A DNA stretch of 64,000 nucleotides, from the NCBI GenBank assembly GCA_963707435.1, contig CAVPPF010000005.1, positions 1 through 64,000 on the forward strand, in the 5' to 3' direction. Every line of letters starts with the position of its first letter. Position 1 is the first letter of the stretch. Positions 43,668 through 52,064 of the stretch are shown in pieces. Below the pieces are notes generated by a model. That model had not been told where the DNA came from. It searched no databases and saw only the letters and a list, made by a program, of their open reading frames with translations. A program made the translations under genes and the position numbers. The stretch comes from UBA4744 sp963707435 (GTDB lineage: Bacteria > Actinomycetota > Acidimicrobiia > Spongiisociales > UBA4744).

Positions 43668-44266
43668 AGAAGCGCCGCAGGTTGAGCCTTCGACGACGGG
43701 CGAAGTCAGAGCGCGGCGCCAGCTTGGTCGAAGCGGCCCTCGTCGTCCCCTTGCTGATCTTGCTGGCGTTTGGAGCTGCGGAGTTCGGTTTCGTCTTCCT
43801 GGACTTCCTCAACGTTTCCAGCGCCGCTCGGGAGGGCGCTCGGGTCGGTAGTGCAGTTGGAGACGCCTTCGATGCCGACACGCTGATCCTCGGGGCGATC
43901 GCCGAAGCCACAGCGGACCTCGATAACTCAACGATCGAGGCGATCTGGGTCTTCGCAGCCAAAGCAAACGGTGATCCGGTCGACAACTGCGTTGTTGATA
44001 GTTCGCTCGATTACTTCACGTGCGCCGGACCGACGAACAACACCAACATTTACGACGCGGCCGGCAACAAACTGATCGGCTCCTGGAACTCGACCGGCCG
44101 CCGGGTGACGGTCGGTCTCAATTGTCCTGCGGTACCCGCGGAGTGCCCGGACCGTCTCGGCGTTCGAGTCGTCTTCACGCACCAGTACATCACCGGTTTC
44201 CTGTCTTTCCCCACAGGACCTTTCTCGGAGGATGCGGTGTTTCAAATCGAACCGGATGTGGACTGA
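43664..44266 (+). CDS. TadE-like pseudopilin (4)
   Basis: A 200-residue TadE-type protein with a very basic N-terminus (MKKRRRLSLRRRAKSERG), the helix GASLVEAALVVPLLILLA and the SSAAREGARVG motif. The soluble domain has Cys pairs (DNCVV, FTCAG, LNCPAVPAEC) and the shared LGVRVVFTHQYITGF ending. ATG at 43664 overlaps the preceding stop. It ends 18 bases before TadG-2. Confidence 0.84.
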   Translation: MKKRRRLSLRRRAKSERGASLVEAALVVPLLILLAFGAAEFGFVFLDFLNVSSAAREGARVGSAVGDAFDADTLILGAIAEATADLDNSTIEAIWVFAAKANGDPVDNCVVDSSLDYFTCAGPTNNTNIYDAAGNKLIGSWNSTGRRVTVGLNCPAVPAECPDRLGVRVVFTHQYITGFLSFPTGPFSEDAVFQIEPDVD

Positions 44267-44284
44267 CATGAGGAGCGCACTGCG

Positions 44285-45817
44285 ATGAGGAGAATGGCAT
44301 TCCGGAATGAAGAAGGGGCCATCCTGCCGTTCGTGGCCCTCGTCCTCGTGCTGCTGCTCGGTCTGGCATCTTTTGCGGTCGACCTCGGCTGGTTCTACTT
44401 GAACTCGACCCGGATCCAGCGGGCCGCCGAGTCGGCCGCCCTGGCCGGGGTCATCCATATGCCTCAGGCCTACGCCTCCAAAGCCGAACCGACGGCCATC
44501 CAGGTTGCTGCTACCAACGGTTACGTGAACGGTGTCGACGGCGCCGCCATCACCGTCGTTGATGGACTCACCTGGAGCGAGCCCAACCAGATCGAAGTCA
44601 CGATCAGCGACACGGTTGACACTTTCTTGCTCCGCGTGCTGGGACGGCAGAACCAAACGATCACGAGGAGCGCCGTGGCCGAGTACGTCCCTCCCCTCCC
44701 GCTGGGGAGCCCCGAATCCCAATTCGGAAACAGCTGCGACCCCAACGAGCCAGGCTGCACGGGCCAGCCGAACTTCTGGGCCAACCTCCACGGCAAGTAC
44801 ACCGACACCAGGATGGGTGACGCCTACTCGTCGTACTGCGAGGATGGCACCGGGAGCGGGAACGCCGGCTGCAACCAGAACATCTCGTGGCGCAACCCGG
44901 CCACCTCGACCCGGGGAGGCGGCTACCTCTACGGAATCGAAGGAACGGCCGGTGTGCCGTTCTCGATCCAGTTCCTCGACATCGTGCACCACAACATCTC
45001 CGGCGGCATCACCACCAACGACAACTGGCGGACCGGGGATCGCGGTTGTGAAGCCTGGGGCGACTCCAATGCCGATTGCGGCCAGACCGTGCGTACCAGG
45101 TTGTATGCGCCTGATCCGTCGCCTTTGAACCTCAACGGCAACGTAACGTTGTGCGACAAGCTCTGGCCTCCCGCCCCCCAGGTGGCCGAGAGCGCTGCAT
45201 ACACCTGGGACTCGTGGTGTCCGATCACCCCACCCTCGGACGGCTTGTATGTCCTGCAGATCGAGGCGATCGACCCCCTGACCTTGCCGAACCCCTCCGC
45301 CAATGCCGGATGGTCCGGGCTCAACCGGTACTCGGTCCGGGCTACCGGCGGCGCCCGGCTGTACGGCCTGGGCGACATGTCGCTCTATAACAACGCCACG
45401 GGGACCATCAGCAACTTCTATCTCGCCGAGGTCAGCGACATCTACTCGGGTAAAGACTTCGTCGTGGAACTGTACGACCCCGGCGAAGCGAACCCGGGCG
45501 GCTGGGTCGAGATCAAGGCACCCAACGGTCCCGGCGTTTGGACGAACTATACGAGCTGCCGGATGAGTGTTCGGACTAGCGAAGCCGCATCGTGGTCGAG
45601 CCCAACCACACTCAGCCCCTGCCGCTTCTTCGCCAACAACGACGGCGGAGCCAACGACTACAACGGTGACTGGATCAAGCTCGAGATGACGCTCAGCAGC
45701 TACGCCTGTGGTGCCAATTGTTGGTGGAAACTCAACTACAACTACTCCAACAATGTGAACGACACCACCACCTGGAAGGCGTATATCGTCGGCAACCCGG
45801 TGCACCTGCTCAAGTAG
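44285..45817 (+). CDS. TadG-like pilus-associated protein (2), paralogue of the 40889 gene
   Basis: A 510-residue TadG-type protein. N-terminus: NEEGAILPFVALVLVLLLGL and ASFAVDLGWFYLNSTRIQRA. The large extracellular part repeats the architecture of the paralogue: QPNFWANLHGKY against NQNFWAAIQGQA, YLAEVSDIYSGKDFVVELYDP against YLAEIDPVHAGKRLELKFYDP, and a TWKAYIVGNPVHL end. So the two arose by duplication of a TadG-type unit. ATG behind AGGAG. About ten Cys, likely disulfides. Confidence 0.82.
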   Translation: MRRMAFRNEEGAILPFVALVLVLLLGLASFAVDLGWFYLNSTRIQRAAESAALAGVIHMPQAYASKAEPTAIQVAATNGYVNGVDGAAITVVDGLTWSEPNQIEVTISDTVDTFLLRVLGRQNQTITRSAVAEYVPPLPLGSPESQFGNSCDPNEPGCTGQPNFWANLHGKYTDTRMGDAYSSYCEDGTGSGNAGCNQNISWRNPATSTRGGGYLYGIEGTAGVPFSIQFLDIVHHNISGGITTNDNWRTGDRGCEAWGDSNADCGQTVRTRLYAPDPSPLNLNGNVTLCDKLWPPAPQVAESAAYTWDSWCPITPPSDGLYVLQIEAIDPLTLPNPSANAGWSGLNRYSVRATGGARLYGLGDMSLYNNATGTISNFYLAEVSDIYSGKDFVVELYDPGEANPGGWVEIKAPNGPGVWTNYTSCRMSVRTSEAASWSSPTTLSPCRFFANNDGGANDYNGDWIKLEMTLSSYACGANCWWKLNYNYSNNVNDTTTWKAYIVGNPVHLLK

Positions 45818-46112
45818 GGGTCCGTCCCCGACCCGATCGCAGCCAACCATGCCGTGCCCTTGCCGGTGGGTTCGCTCGTCAACCGCTGACCAGTTCCCCG
45901 AGCCGCGGTGATGCTCGGGTCCGAATGCGGTTCCCCGAATACACCCAATATCGCTCATCCCGGCAGGGATATCTGCCGATACCAGGGTAGGTTGTCTTGC
46001 TGCCACGGAGCGTGATCGTTTGTCCATAATTCGACCACTCTGTGCGGTATCATACGAAGCACGGAGCGACCCGGAGACAGACGGGATCAGCTCCGGGCGC
46101 TGGGAGGCATCG
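45818..46112 (+). other. Intergenic region with hairpins before the last tad pair
   Basis: 295 bases, no gene. CCCGAGC/GCTCGGG (45897-45919, 9-base loop) and CGGCAG/CTGCCG (45961-45978, 6-base loop) can form hairpins. A GCCGATAC box (45975-45982) overlaps the second hairpin. A GGGAGG ribosome site at 46102-46107 serves the next gene. The promoter is not certain. Confidence 0.5.
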
Positions 46113-46622
46113 GTGATACGAGCACGATTGAACCGGCGATGGCCGGGCGACGAACGCGGCGCAGCGCTCGTTGAGGCCGCCCTCGTCCTCCCGATGCTCC
46201 TCATGCTCACCTTCGGCATATGGACCACGGCCCGCGCCTGGAACGTCCACAACGTCCTCGACCATGCCGCCCGCGAAGCTGCACGCTACGCAGCCACGAC
46301 GCCCGATTCACTGGCCATCATCGATCCGATCGCCCGGGGCGAGGTACTCGCCGCCAGCATCAAATGGAGTGATGTCTCCGGCTGCTCGTCGATCATCGAA
46401 GGCGGCTCCGTCACCGAAAGCGCCACCGCCGGGGGTGGGATTACCGTCGTCGACTCTCCTGCCGCTTTCTGTATTCCCCTGGGCGGCAATCCCGGCCAGG
46501 ACCCGACCACCGACGATCGGGCTCAGGTCAGACTCGTTGTCCGGGACTTCCGTCTTGACTTCATTCTGTTCTCCTTTGAAGTCGACCTCACCGCTCAGGC
46601 CGTGTCGAGGCTCGAGCCGTGA
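46113..46622 (+). CDS. TadE-like pseudopilin (5)
   Basis: A 169-residue TadE-type protein with DERGAALVEAALVLPMLLML as the pseudopilin helix and HAAREAARYAATTP after it. The soluble part has two Cys (SGCSSI, AFCIPL) and a C-terminal FEVDLTAQAVSRLEP. GTG at 46113, seven bases after GGGAGG, is preferred to an ATG 31 codons upstream. Overlaps the next gene (GTGA). Confidence 0.82.
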   Translation: MIRARLNRRWPGDERGAALVEAALVLPMLLMLTFGIWTTARAWNVHNVLDHAAREAARYAATTPDSLAIIDPIARGEVLAASIKWSDVSGCSSIIEGGSVTESATAGGGITVVDSPAAFCIPLGGNPGQDPTTDDRAQVRLVVRDFRLDFILFSFEVDLTAQAVSRLEP

Positions 46623-47896
46623 CCTTCCGACGCATCGGAGCAGACGAGACCGGCATCGCCGCTGTGTGGACGGCGGTTGTCCTCCTGTTCCTGATAGGCG
46701 CCACTGCCCTCGCCGTCGACACGTCCGAGTTCTTTCAACAAGCCCGCAGCCAGCAGCGGGCAGTTGACCTCGCCTGTCTGGCAGGCGCGGCGGAATTGCC
46801 GAGCGATCCGGCCATGGCGGTCCAAAAGGCCGCAGATTTCGCCCGTCCCAACCAACGAGGCCTGAATACCATCACACCCGGCACACCGACCACCAAGGTT
46901 GGTAACGTTTCGAACTGGACAACGGGAGACTTCGTTCTCGAAGTCGAAACCCCGGCCGTGTACGACGGGGTTCCAGATCCGCATGTCATGCGCGTCTCTC
47001 TCAGTCAAGAAGCGCCGACTCGGTTCGGAAAGGTGCTGGGTGCCGCCAGCGCCGGCATCCGCCAGGAAGCCTACTGTCTGGTCAGCCAGACCTCGGGTGG
47101 GCCTGGTCTCTTGCCGCTCGGGGCTCTTCCCAATGGCTTCAGCGGAGACCTCTTCGATTGCGCAGCCAAAGTCACCGGAAACTGTGGTGCGCTGGCGCCA
47201 TTCGGAACAGGCGGCTCGACCTTTCGCGATGCCATAGGAGCTGGTCAAGATGGTGAGTTCGAGAAGCATCACGGCAATGAGGCCCTACCGGATCCCGATA
47301 CCGGCAACATAGTCATTCCGTGTCCAGAAAACGGGCCATGCAACGCAACAGATACTGAGACGGGAAACATGGTCGGTCCTTTCAACCAAGGGATGGACGA
47401 TCGCCTGGCGAGCGCAGCCGGAGCAACATGTGTCGAAAACGGCAGTTTCAACTGCGATTCGCTGGCCCAGGTGATCGGTAGTCCTCCCCAAACCCTCGAG
47501 GCGGCGTTCCCGGGCGGCCCCCCAGCCTGGTGGAAAGCCAGCCTGTACGGCGCATTCGCCACCTACAAATCCAACCAGTTCTACTGGGACGGCGATATCG
47601 ACAAGTGCGACTCGCCGCGCCTGGGTACTGTCCCGATAGTCGTTTGGAATGACAACTGGGACATCGGTGACCCCCGGCTCACGTGGCCGAATGGGAGAAA
47701 ACAGATGAAGATCGTTGGCTTCTACACCGTCTACCTCCGCGAGCCCGACACGGCAACGGAGCTATATGGGAACGGCCTGGGGCTCACCGTTGCCGACGTG
47801 ATCTGGTTTGGACCGAACGCCACCTGCGACGGAGTGCCCTTCAGCCCGTACGGCTCACCACCGGTGACGACCGGCGTCAAGCTCGTGGCCGGCTGA
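46619..47896 (+). CDS. TadG-like pilus-associated protein (3), distinct ectodomain
   Basis: A 425-residue TadG-type protein: DETGIAAVWTAVVLLFLIG and AVDTSEFFQQARSQQRAVDLACLAGAAELP mark the N-terminus. The ectodomain differs from the other two TadG-like proteins, with about ten Cys and no DMSVF/YLAEID block. It ends the array. GTG at 46619 overlaps the TadE-5 stop. Function unknown beyond the Tad-type anchor. Confidence 0.78.
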   Translation: MTFRRIGADETGIAAVWTAVVLLFLIGATALAVDTSEFFQQARSQQRAVDLACLAGAAELPSDPAMAVQKAADFARPNQRGLNTITPGTPTTKVGNVSNWTTGDFVLEVETPAVYDGVPDPHVMRVSLSQEAPTRFGKVLGAASAGIRQEAYCLVSQTSGGPGLLPLGALPNGFSGDLFDCAAKVTGNCGALAPFGTGGSTFRDAIGAGQDGEFEKHHGNEALPDPDTGNIVIPCPENGPCNATDTETGNMVGPFNQGMDDRLASAAGATCVENGSFNCDSLAQVIGSPPQTLEAAFPGGPPAWWKASLYGAFATYKSNQFYWDGDIDKCDSPRLGTVPIVVWNDNWDIGDPRLTWPNGRKQMKIVGFYTVYLREPDTATELYGNGLGLTVADVIWFGPNATCDGVPFSPYGSPPVTTGVKLVAG

Positions 47897-47955
47897 CCCG
47901 TGCGGGGCCGGTGCCATCGATGATGGGCGAGCAGACATGAGCTACCGTTCCGAAC

Positions 47956-48834
47956 ATGAACCCCGTACCGCACCTGCTGCCCGCCCTCGTAACCCCTTTC
48001 ACTAGATCCGGCGGGATTGATCTCGACGCCCACCGTCATAACCTCGGCGCCCTGACCGGGTGCGGGGTAAAAGGGTTTCTGATCGGTGGATCTACCGGGG
48101 AGGGTCCGTATCTTGAAATCGGAGAACGACACCTCCTGATCGACGCCGCTCGTCAGCATCTGGGCACCAGGCCGTTTCTCCTCGCAGGCATAGCAGCCGA
48201 ATCTTTGCGCTCCGCCCTTGCCCAGACCGCCGAAGCTGCCGGGGCGGGTGCCGACGCAGTGCTCGTGTTGACACCGGCGGCGATGGTTCGAGGCAACCAC
48301 ACTGCGGTGGCCGAGTTCTTCGTCGAAGTAGCGGACCATTCTCCCATCCCCGTGTTCCTCTATTCAGTTCCGGCCGTGACGGGCTATGCCCTTCCGGTCG
48401 AGCACGCCATCGAGTTGTCGCGCCATTCCAACATCGTCGGGATGAAGGACTCTGGAGGCGATCCGGTCGCCATGGCCCGCCTCGTACAGGAAACCGTTCA
48501 GGACTTCGTGCTGATGACGGGCTCGTCGAAAGCGGTAACCCTCTCCATCACCGTGGGGGCACACGGAGCGATCACGGCCAGTTCGAACTACCTCCCCGAG
48601 CTAGCCCACCAGGTTGTGACGTTGGCCCGCCGCTCCGCCAGATCCGCCGCCGCACAGCAGTCGATCCTGACCCGACTCTCAACCGCCGTTGAAGCTCACC
48701 GGGTGCCCGGTGTCAAAGCGGCTGCAGCCTTGATCGGGCTGCAGCCCGGATTTCCACGCAAGCCGCTGCGACCTCTGCCGAAAAAGGACGGGCAGGCGAT
48801 CAAAACGGTGCTCGGCGAAGCCGGGATCATCTGA
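47956..48834 (+). CDS. DapA/N-acetylneuraminate-lyase-family aldolase
   Basis: A 292-residue class I aldolase. LPALVTPFTRSGGIDLDAH and GGSTGEGPYLEIGER are the family opening; the catalytic Tyr is in FLYSVPAVTG and the Schiff-base Lys in IVGMKDSGGD. The TGE motif (normally GTTGE) is intact except for S/T. Could be 4-hydroxy-tetrahydrodipicolinate synthase or a keto-sugar/keto-acid aldolase; no lysine or sialic acid genes lie nearby, so substrate is open. Confidence 0.85.
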   Translation: MNPVPHLLPALVTPFTRSGGIDLDAHRHNLGALTGCGVKGFLIGGSTGEGPYLEIGERHLLIDAARQHLGTRPFLLAGIAAESLRSALAQTAEAAGAGADAVLVLTPAAMVRGNHTAVAEFFVEVADHSPIPVFLYSVPAVTGYALPVEHAIELSRHSNIVGMKDSGGDPVAMARLVQETVQDFVLMTGSSKAVTLSITVGAHGAITASSNYLPELAHQVVTLARRSARSAAAQQSILTRLSTAVEAHRVPGVKAAAALIGLQPGFPRKPLRPLPKKDGQAIKTVLGEAGII

Positions 48835-48953
48835 GAAGGTTCCACACGAAACCAAAGCCCGCAACCCGGACCGGGCACCTTCTCGGGCGTCGCCTCCCCA
48901 CTGCTACCCTGGCCCCGTCAACACGACGCTGTGTCGAAAGAAGGAGCCATTCG

Positions 48954-49331
48954 ATGGCAGTCAAGTTCCTCTCCGAGGATTGGGCCACAGAGGTAACCAA
49001 CACCCTCCAGGCCAACGAGCAATTCAAAGCATCTGCCGACATGAGCGTGCAGTTCGTCGTCACTGATGCGCCCGAGGGCGAAGTGAAGTTCTACATGGAT
49101 GCGACCGGCGATGATCCCGTCCAGGTAATGGGAGAACTCGACGACGCCGACGTGACGATCACCAGCAACTACGAAACCACCAGCGCGATCTTCAGCGGTG
49201 AGCTCAACACGCAGATGGCCTTCATGACCGGAAAGATCAAGGTCAGCGGCAACATGGCAAAGCTGATGACTCAACAGGCGGCACTCGGCCACTGGGCGAC
49301 CGCTGTTTCCAGCCTCGACATCGACTTCTGA
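48954..49331 (+). CDS. SCP2 sterol-carrier-domain protein
   Basis: A 125-residue protein that is a single SCP2 domain: an N-terminal helix, then beta strands (MSVQFVVTDAPEGEVKFYMD, ADVTITSNYETTSAIFSGEL) and GKIKVSGNMAKLM, the usual lipid-cavity motif. SCP2 domains bind hydrophobic molecules such as acyl-CoAs. AAGGAG precedes the ATG. A strong terminator follows. Partner unknown. Confidence 0.88.
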   Translation: MAVKFLSEDWATEVTNTLQANEQFKASADMSVQFVVTDAPEGEVKFYMDATGDDPVQVMGELDDADVTITSNYETTSAIFSGELNTQMAFMTGKIKVSGNMAKLMTQQAALGHWATAVSSLDIDF

Positions 49332-49345
49332 TCGACCTGACGGAG

Positions 49346-49376
49346 AAGGGGCGACCCCGATGGGGGTCGCCCCTTT
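49346..49376. terminator. Bidirectional intrinsic terminator
   Basis: AAGGGGCGACCCC (49346-49358) pairs perfectly with GGGGTCGCCCCTT (49363-49375), 13 bp with a 4-base loop, followed by TTTCTCTTTG. Serves the SCP2 gene and, on the other strand, the HU gene. Confidence 0.9.
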
Positions 49377-49394
49377 CTCTTTGTTGTGGTCCCG

Positions 49395-49679
49395 CTACTT
49401 CTTGCGCTTCGCCACTTCGTCCTTCAGCGCCTTGCCGGCCGAGAACTTCGGCACGAACTGGGTCTTGATTCGAATCGACTCACCGGTCGCAGGGTTGATG
49501 CCCTTGCGCCCCTGGCGCTTGCGCGACTCGAACGATCCGAAACCGATGATCTGAACCCGATCGCCCTTCTTGATCGCCTTCGTGATCGAATCGAAGACGC
49601 TATCCACAGCGGCCTTGGCTGCCGCTTTGGTGATACCGGCATCGGCCGCCACTTGATCGACCAATTCGCCCTTGTTCAT
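49395..49679 (-). CDS. hup: HU-family nucleoid protein
   Basis: A 94-residue HU/IHF protein. MNKGELVDQVAADAGITKAA is the helical dimer body; FGSFESRKRQGRKGINPATG is the DNA-binding arm with the invariant Pro that intercalates. Compacts and bends DNA as a homodimer. Lacks the long Lys/Ala tail of mycobacterial HupB. GAGGAGG lies 7 bases before the ATG. Upstream A/T-rich sequence (49705-49724, with TATAGTTACAAT on the minus strand) is the likely promoter. Confidence 0.95.
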   Translation of the reverse strand: MNKGELVDQVAADAGITKAAAKAAVDSVFDSITKAIKKGDRVQIIGFGSFESRKRQGRKGINPATGESIRIKTQFVPKFSAGKALKDEVAKRKK

Positions 49680-49787
49680 CGAGATGCCTCCTCAGACAGC
49701 GATAACTACACAATTGTAACTATACGCCCTGGCAGCACGCATGCGTGGCGTTCCAGGGAACACCAGCACCGGAGCGGGCGTGGCTCC

Positions 49788-50723
49788 TTACAACTCGAGC
49801 TGGTGCAGCTCTTCCACCTTCTCTTTGACCGCGGTTGCCGCCTCGGCGAGGCCGGCTATCTCGTCGTCGGCGAGATCCAGCACCACGACTTCCTCAACGC
49901 CGTTCTTGCCAAGCTTCGCCGGAACCCCGAGGTACACGTCATTGATCCCGTATTCTCCCGAAACCCAGGCGCATACCGGCATCATGGCCTTCTCATCCTT
50001 GACGATGGCCGCAACCATTCGCGCGGCAGCCGAGGACGGGGCGTAGTAGGCGCTTCCGGTCTTGAGAAGAGCAACGATCTCTCCTCCCCCACCGCGCGTG
50101 CGCTCGAGGATTGCCTCGATCTCGTCGCTACTGAGGTAGTCGGTCAACGGTTTGCCCGCCACCGTGCACTGCGAGGGAACCGGGACCATCGTCGGACCGT
50201 GGCTGCCCAGCGTGAGGGCATTGATTTCGAGGATGTCCACCCCGGTGGCTTCCGACAAAAAATGGGCGAGGCGAGAGCTGTCGAGAATGCCCGCTTGCCC
50301 CAGAACCTTGTGATGGGGCAGTCCGGAAACCTCTGCCGCCAGCGTGGTCATCTGATCCAGCGGGTTCGTCACGACGACGAGGGTTGCTTGCGGTGAGTAC
50401 TTGATGATCTGCGCGGTTACGTCCTTGATGATCTTGGCGTTTACCTCGAGAAGATCCATCCGGCTCATGCCGGGTTTTCTGGGCAGCCCGGCGGTGATGA
50501 CCACCACATCGCTGCCTGCGGTGTCGGCATAGTCGTTGGTGCCGACGACGAGGGTTCGATACTGCTCGACCGGCCGGGACTGATTCATGTCGAGAGCCAG
50601 ACCCTGCGGCAAGCCTTCGACGATGTCCGTCATCACCACCTCATCGACGATGTCCATCGCGGCCAATCTCTGAGCGGTCGTGGAACCGTACTTGCCCGCT
50701 CCGACGACGGTGACCTTGCTCAT
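49788..50723 (-). CDS. mdh: Malate dehydrogenase (lactate/malate family)
   Basis: A 311-residue NAD-dependent dehydrogenase. VTVVGAGKYGSTTAQRLA is the nucleotide loop with Asp33 beyond it for NAD. AGLPRKPGMSRMDLL holds the substrate Args in the mobile loop, VVTNPLDQM follows, and the catalytic His is in LTLGSHGPTMVP. The Arg in RKPGMSR favours malate over lactate. ATG at 50723 follows AAGGAG and excludes a long extension. Belongs to the TCA genes scattered here (sdhCAB, icd, sucD). Confidence 0.9.
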   Translation of the reverse strand: MSKVTVVGAGKYGSTTAQRLAAMDIVDEVVMTDIVEGLPQGLALDMNQSRPVEQYRTLVVGTNDYADTAGSDVVVITAGLPRKPGMSRMDLLEVNAKIIKDVTAQIIKYSPQATLVVVTNPLDQMTTLAAEVSGLPHHKVLGQAGILDSSRLAHFLSEATGVDILEINALTLGSHGPTMVPVPSQCTVAGKPLTDYLSSDEIEAILERTRGGGGEIVALLKTGSAYYAPSSAAARMVAAIVKDEKAMMPVCAWVSGEYGINDVYLGVPAKLGKNGVEEVVVLDLADDEIAGLAEAATAVKEKVEELHQLEL

Positions 50724-50833
50724 GCGCACACTCCTTGGCTGGTCGGTCCAGTACGTCAAGGCTAGCGCCGCTCCAGCGGCCCACGGACGGCCCACAGGAC
50801 TGGATTGTGCGCCCGTCCTGCTATCAAGGAACC

Positions 50834-51994
50834 GTGCGACGTTCGCTGATCTCCATCTCCCTGCTGGCAGCCCTCCTGCTTCAAGCGTGCGGCCCGCTGG
50901 GGTCCGGCACGACCACCCGGGCCGGATCCGACACGACACCAGCCACGGTCGACATCGACTTGAACGATCCGGATTTGCAGGAGCGGCTCGGATCTCCCCC
51001 ATTCGCCGACACCGTCTGGAAGCGCACCGTTGGTGGAATCTCCCTTCTGGGAGCCACCGATTCCGCCGACCCCGGGGAACTCGACCTGCTCGCCGGAGCG
51101 CTCGAGGAGGTTCCCGCCGCGCTGATCCAGGCTGCCCCTCCCCGCAACCTCATCAGGATCGGCTCGGTGGAAGGCGCTGAGGCTATCGGCAAAGCCGTCG
51201 CATTCACGAAGGGCCCCGACATCTATCTCGTCGACCGGACGTTTGCTCCCAACGATGAGCCCACAACTCGTATGGAGCTGACGCGGGCTCTTGCCCACGA
51301 GCTGGCACATGTGGCGCAGTACCGTGCGCTCGACGACGTGTACGTCGAGGCAGCACTGGCAGGCCGGATCGACCAGGTGGATCCGGCCGCAGGATCGTCG
51401 CTCGTACGATCATTTGCCTCTGCGGTGGGCTGGATCGATCAAAGCTCAGACCCCCTGGAAGCTGCATGGTTCTTGCCCTCGTCGATTGAAGCCTCGAGCG
51501 ACTACGGCAGAACCGGAGCCGGCGAAGACATGGCCGAGGCGGTCTCCATGGTGGTCCTCGGGAGATCCAACTGGATCCCCGCATCGCATACTCGCTGGGT
51601 AGAGCAGTGGCTGGGCGCCGGAGCAACCATCCTCGCCAACGGAAAGCCGTGGGCTCCGGCAGGCTCACGGGAAGTTCTCTCGCGCGACCCGCTCTACGAC
51701 GAAGCGGCGCTGAATGGAATCGCGGCGCGGTTCGAGCACGCCGAGCCGCTCTACTTCAGCCTGCCCGGTGATGTGGATCCTCATGCCCGGCTGGCGGCCG
51801 ACATTCAGATCCGGTTGGTGGAACGGCGGCTCAGCGGTGTCCTGTCCCGCACCGATGACGACCGGCTCCCCCGCTACACCGGACTGTTCAGCGGGAGCGG
51901 GGGTGTGAGCCTGTGGGTCGAGTTGTGGGACTTCCGGGAGGCTACCGGATTCAAGACCGCCGATCCCATCCTCGCCTATGTAGTGCTGTGGTGA
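50834..51994 (+). CDS. Lipoprotein with HExxH zinc-peptidase-like motif
   Basis: A 386-residue predicted lipoprotein: signal LISISLLAALLLQAC with the lipidated Cys19, then a T/G-rich linker. The mature domain carries ALAHELAHVAQYR (HExxH-type, with the Glu between the His pair) and a downstream GEDMAEAVSMVV helix that could provide the third zinc ligand. This pattern fits minimal gluzincin/DUF-type peptidases, but family is unknown and catalysis unproven. GTG start behind AAGGA. A heptamer array begins 7 bases after the stop. No operon. Confidence 0.7.
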   Translation: MRRSLISISLLAALLLQACGPLGSGTTTRAGSDTTPATVDIDLNDPDLQERLGSPPFADTVWKRTVGGISLLGATDSADPGELDLLAGALEEVPAALIQAAPPRNLIRIGSVEGAEAIGKAVAFTKGPDIYLVDRTFAPNDEPTTRMELTRALAHELAHVAQYRALDDVYVEAALAGRIDQVDPAAGSSLVRSFASAVGWIDQSSDPLEAAWFLPSSIEASSDYGRTGAGEDMAEAVSMVVLGRSNWIPASHTRWVEQWLGAGATILANGKPWAPAGSREVLSRDPLYDEAALNGIAARFEHAEPLYFSLPGDVDPHARLAADIQIRLVERRLSGVLSRTDDDRLPRYTGLFSGSGGVSLWVELWDFREATGFKTADPILAYVVLW

Positions 51995-52000
51995 GAGTTG

Positions 52001-52050
52001 AAATACTGAGTACCTAGTATTCGTTACTCAGTACTCAGTACTCAGTACTC
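52001..52050. repeat. Heptamer array TACTCAG with inverted partner
   Basis: TACTCAG is repeated 3.7 times at 52025-52050. To its left, CTGAGTAC (52006-52013) is the inverse of GTACTCAG (52031-52038), so the region can also fold as a hairpin. The unit is the reverse complement of that in 31674-31708. Confidence 0.92.
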
Positions 52051-52064
52051 CTCCCCATAGGGAC

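Noticed and set aside
45975..45982. GCCGATAC as a second WhiG/FliA -10 box
   Set aside because: No TAAA-like -35 at the right distance, and the box is half of a hairpin.
43928..46252. 774-codon minus-strand open frame across the tad array
   Set aside because: Antisense to several genes with clear TadE/TadG N-termini and coupled starts; no domain of its own.
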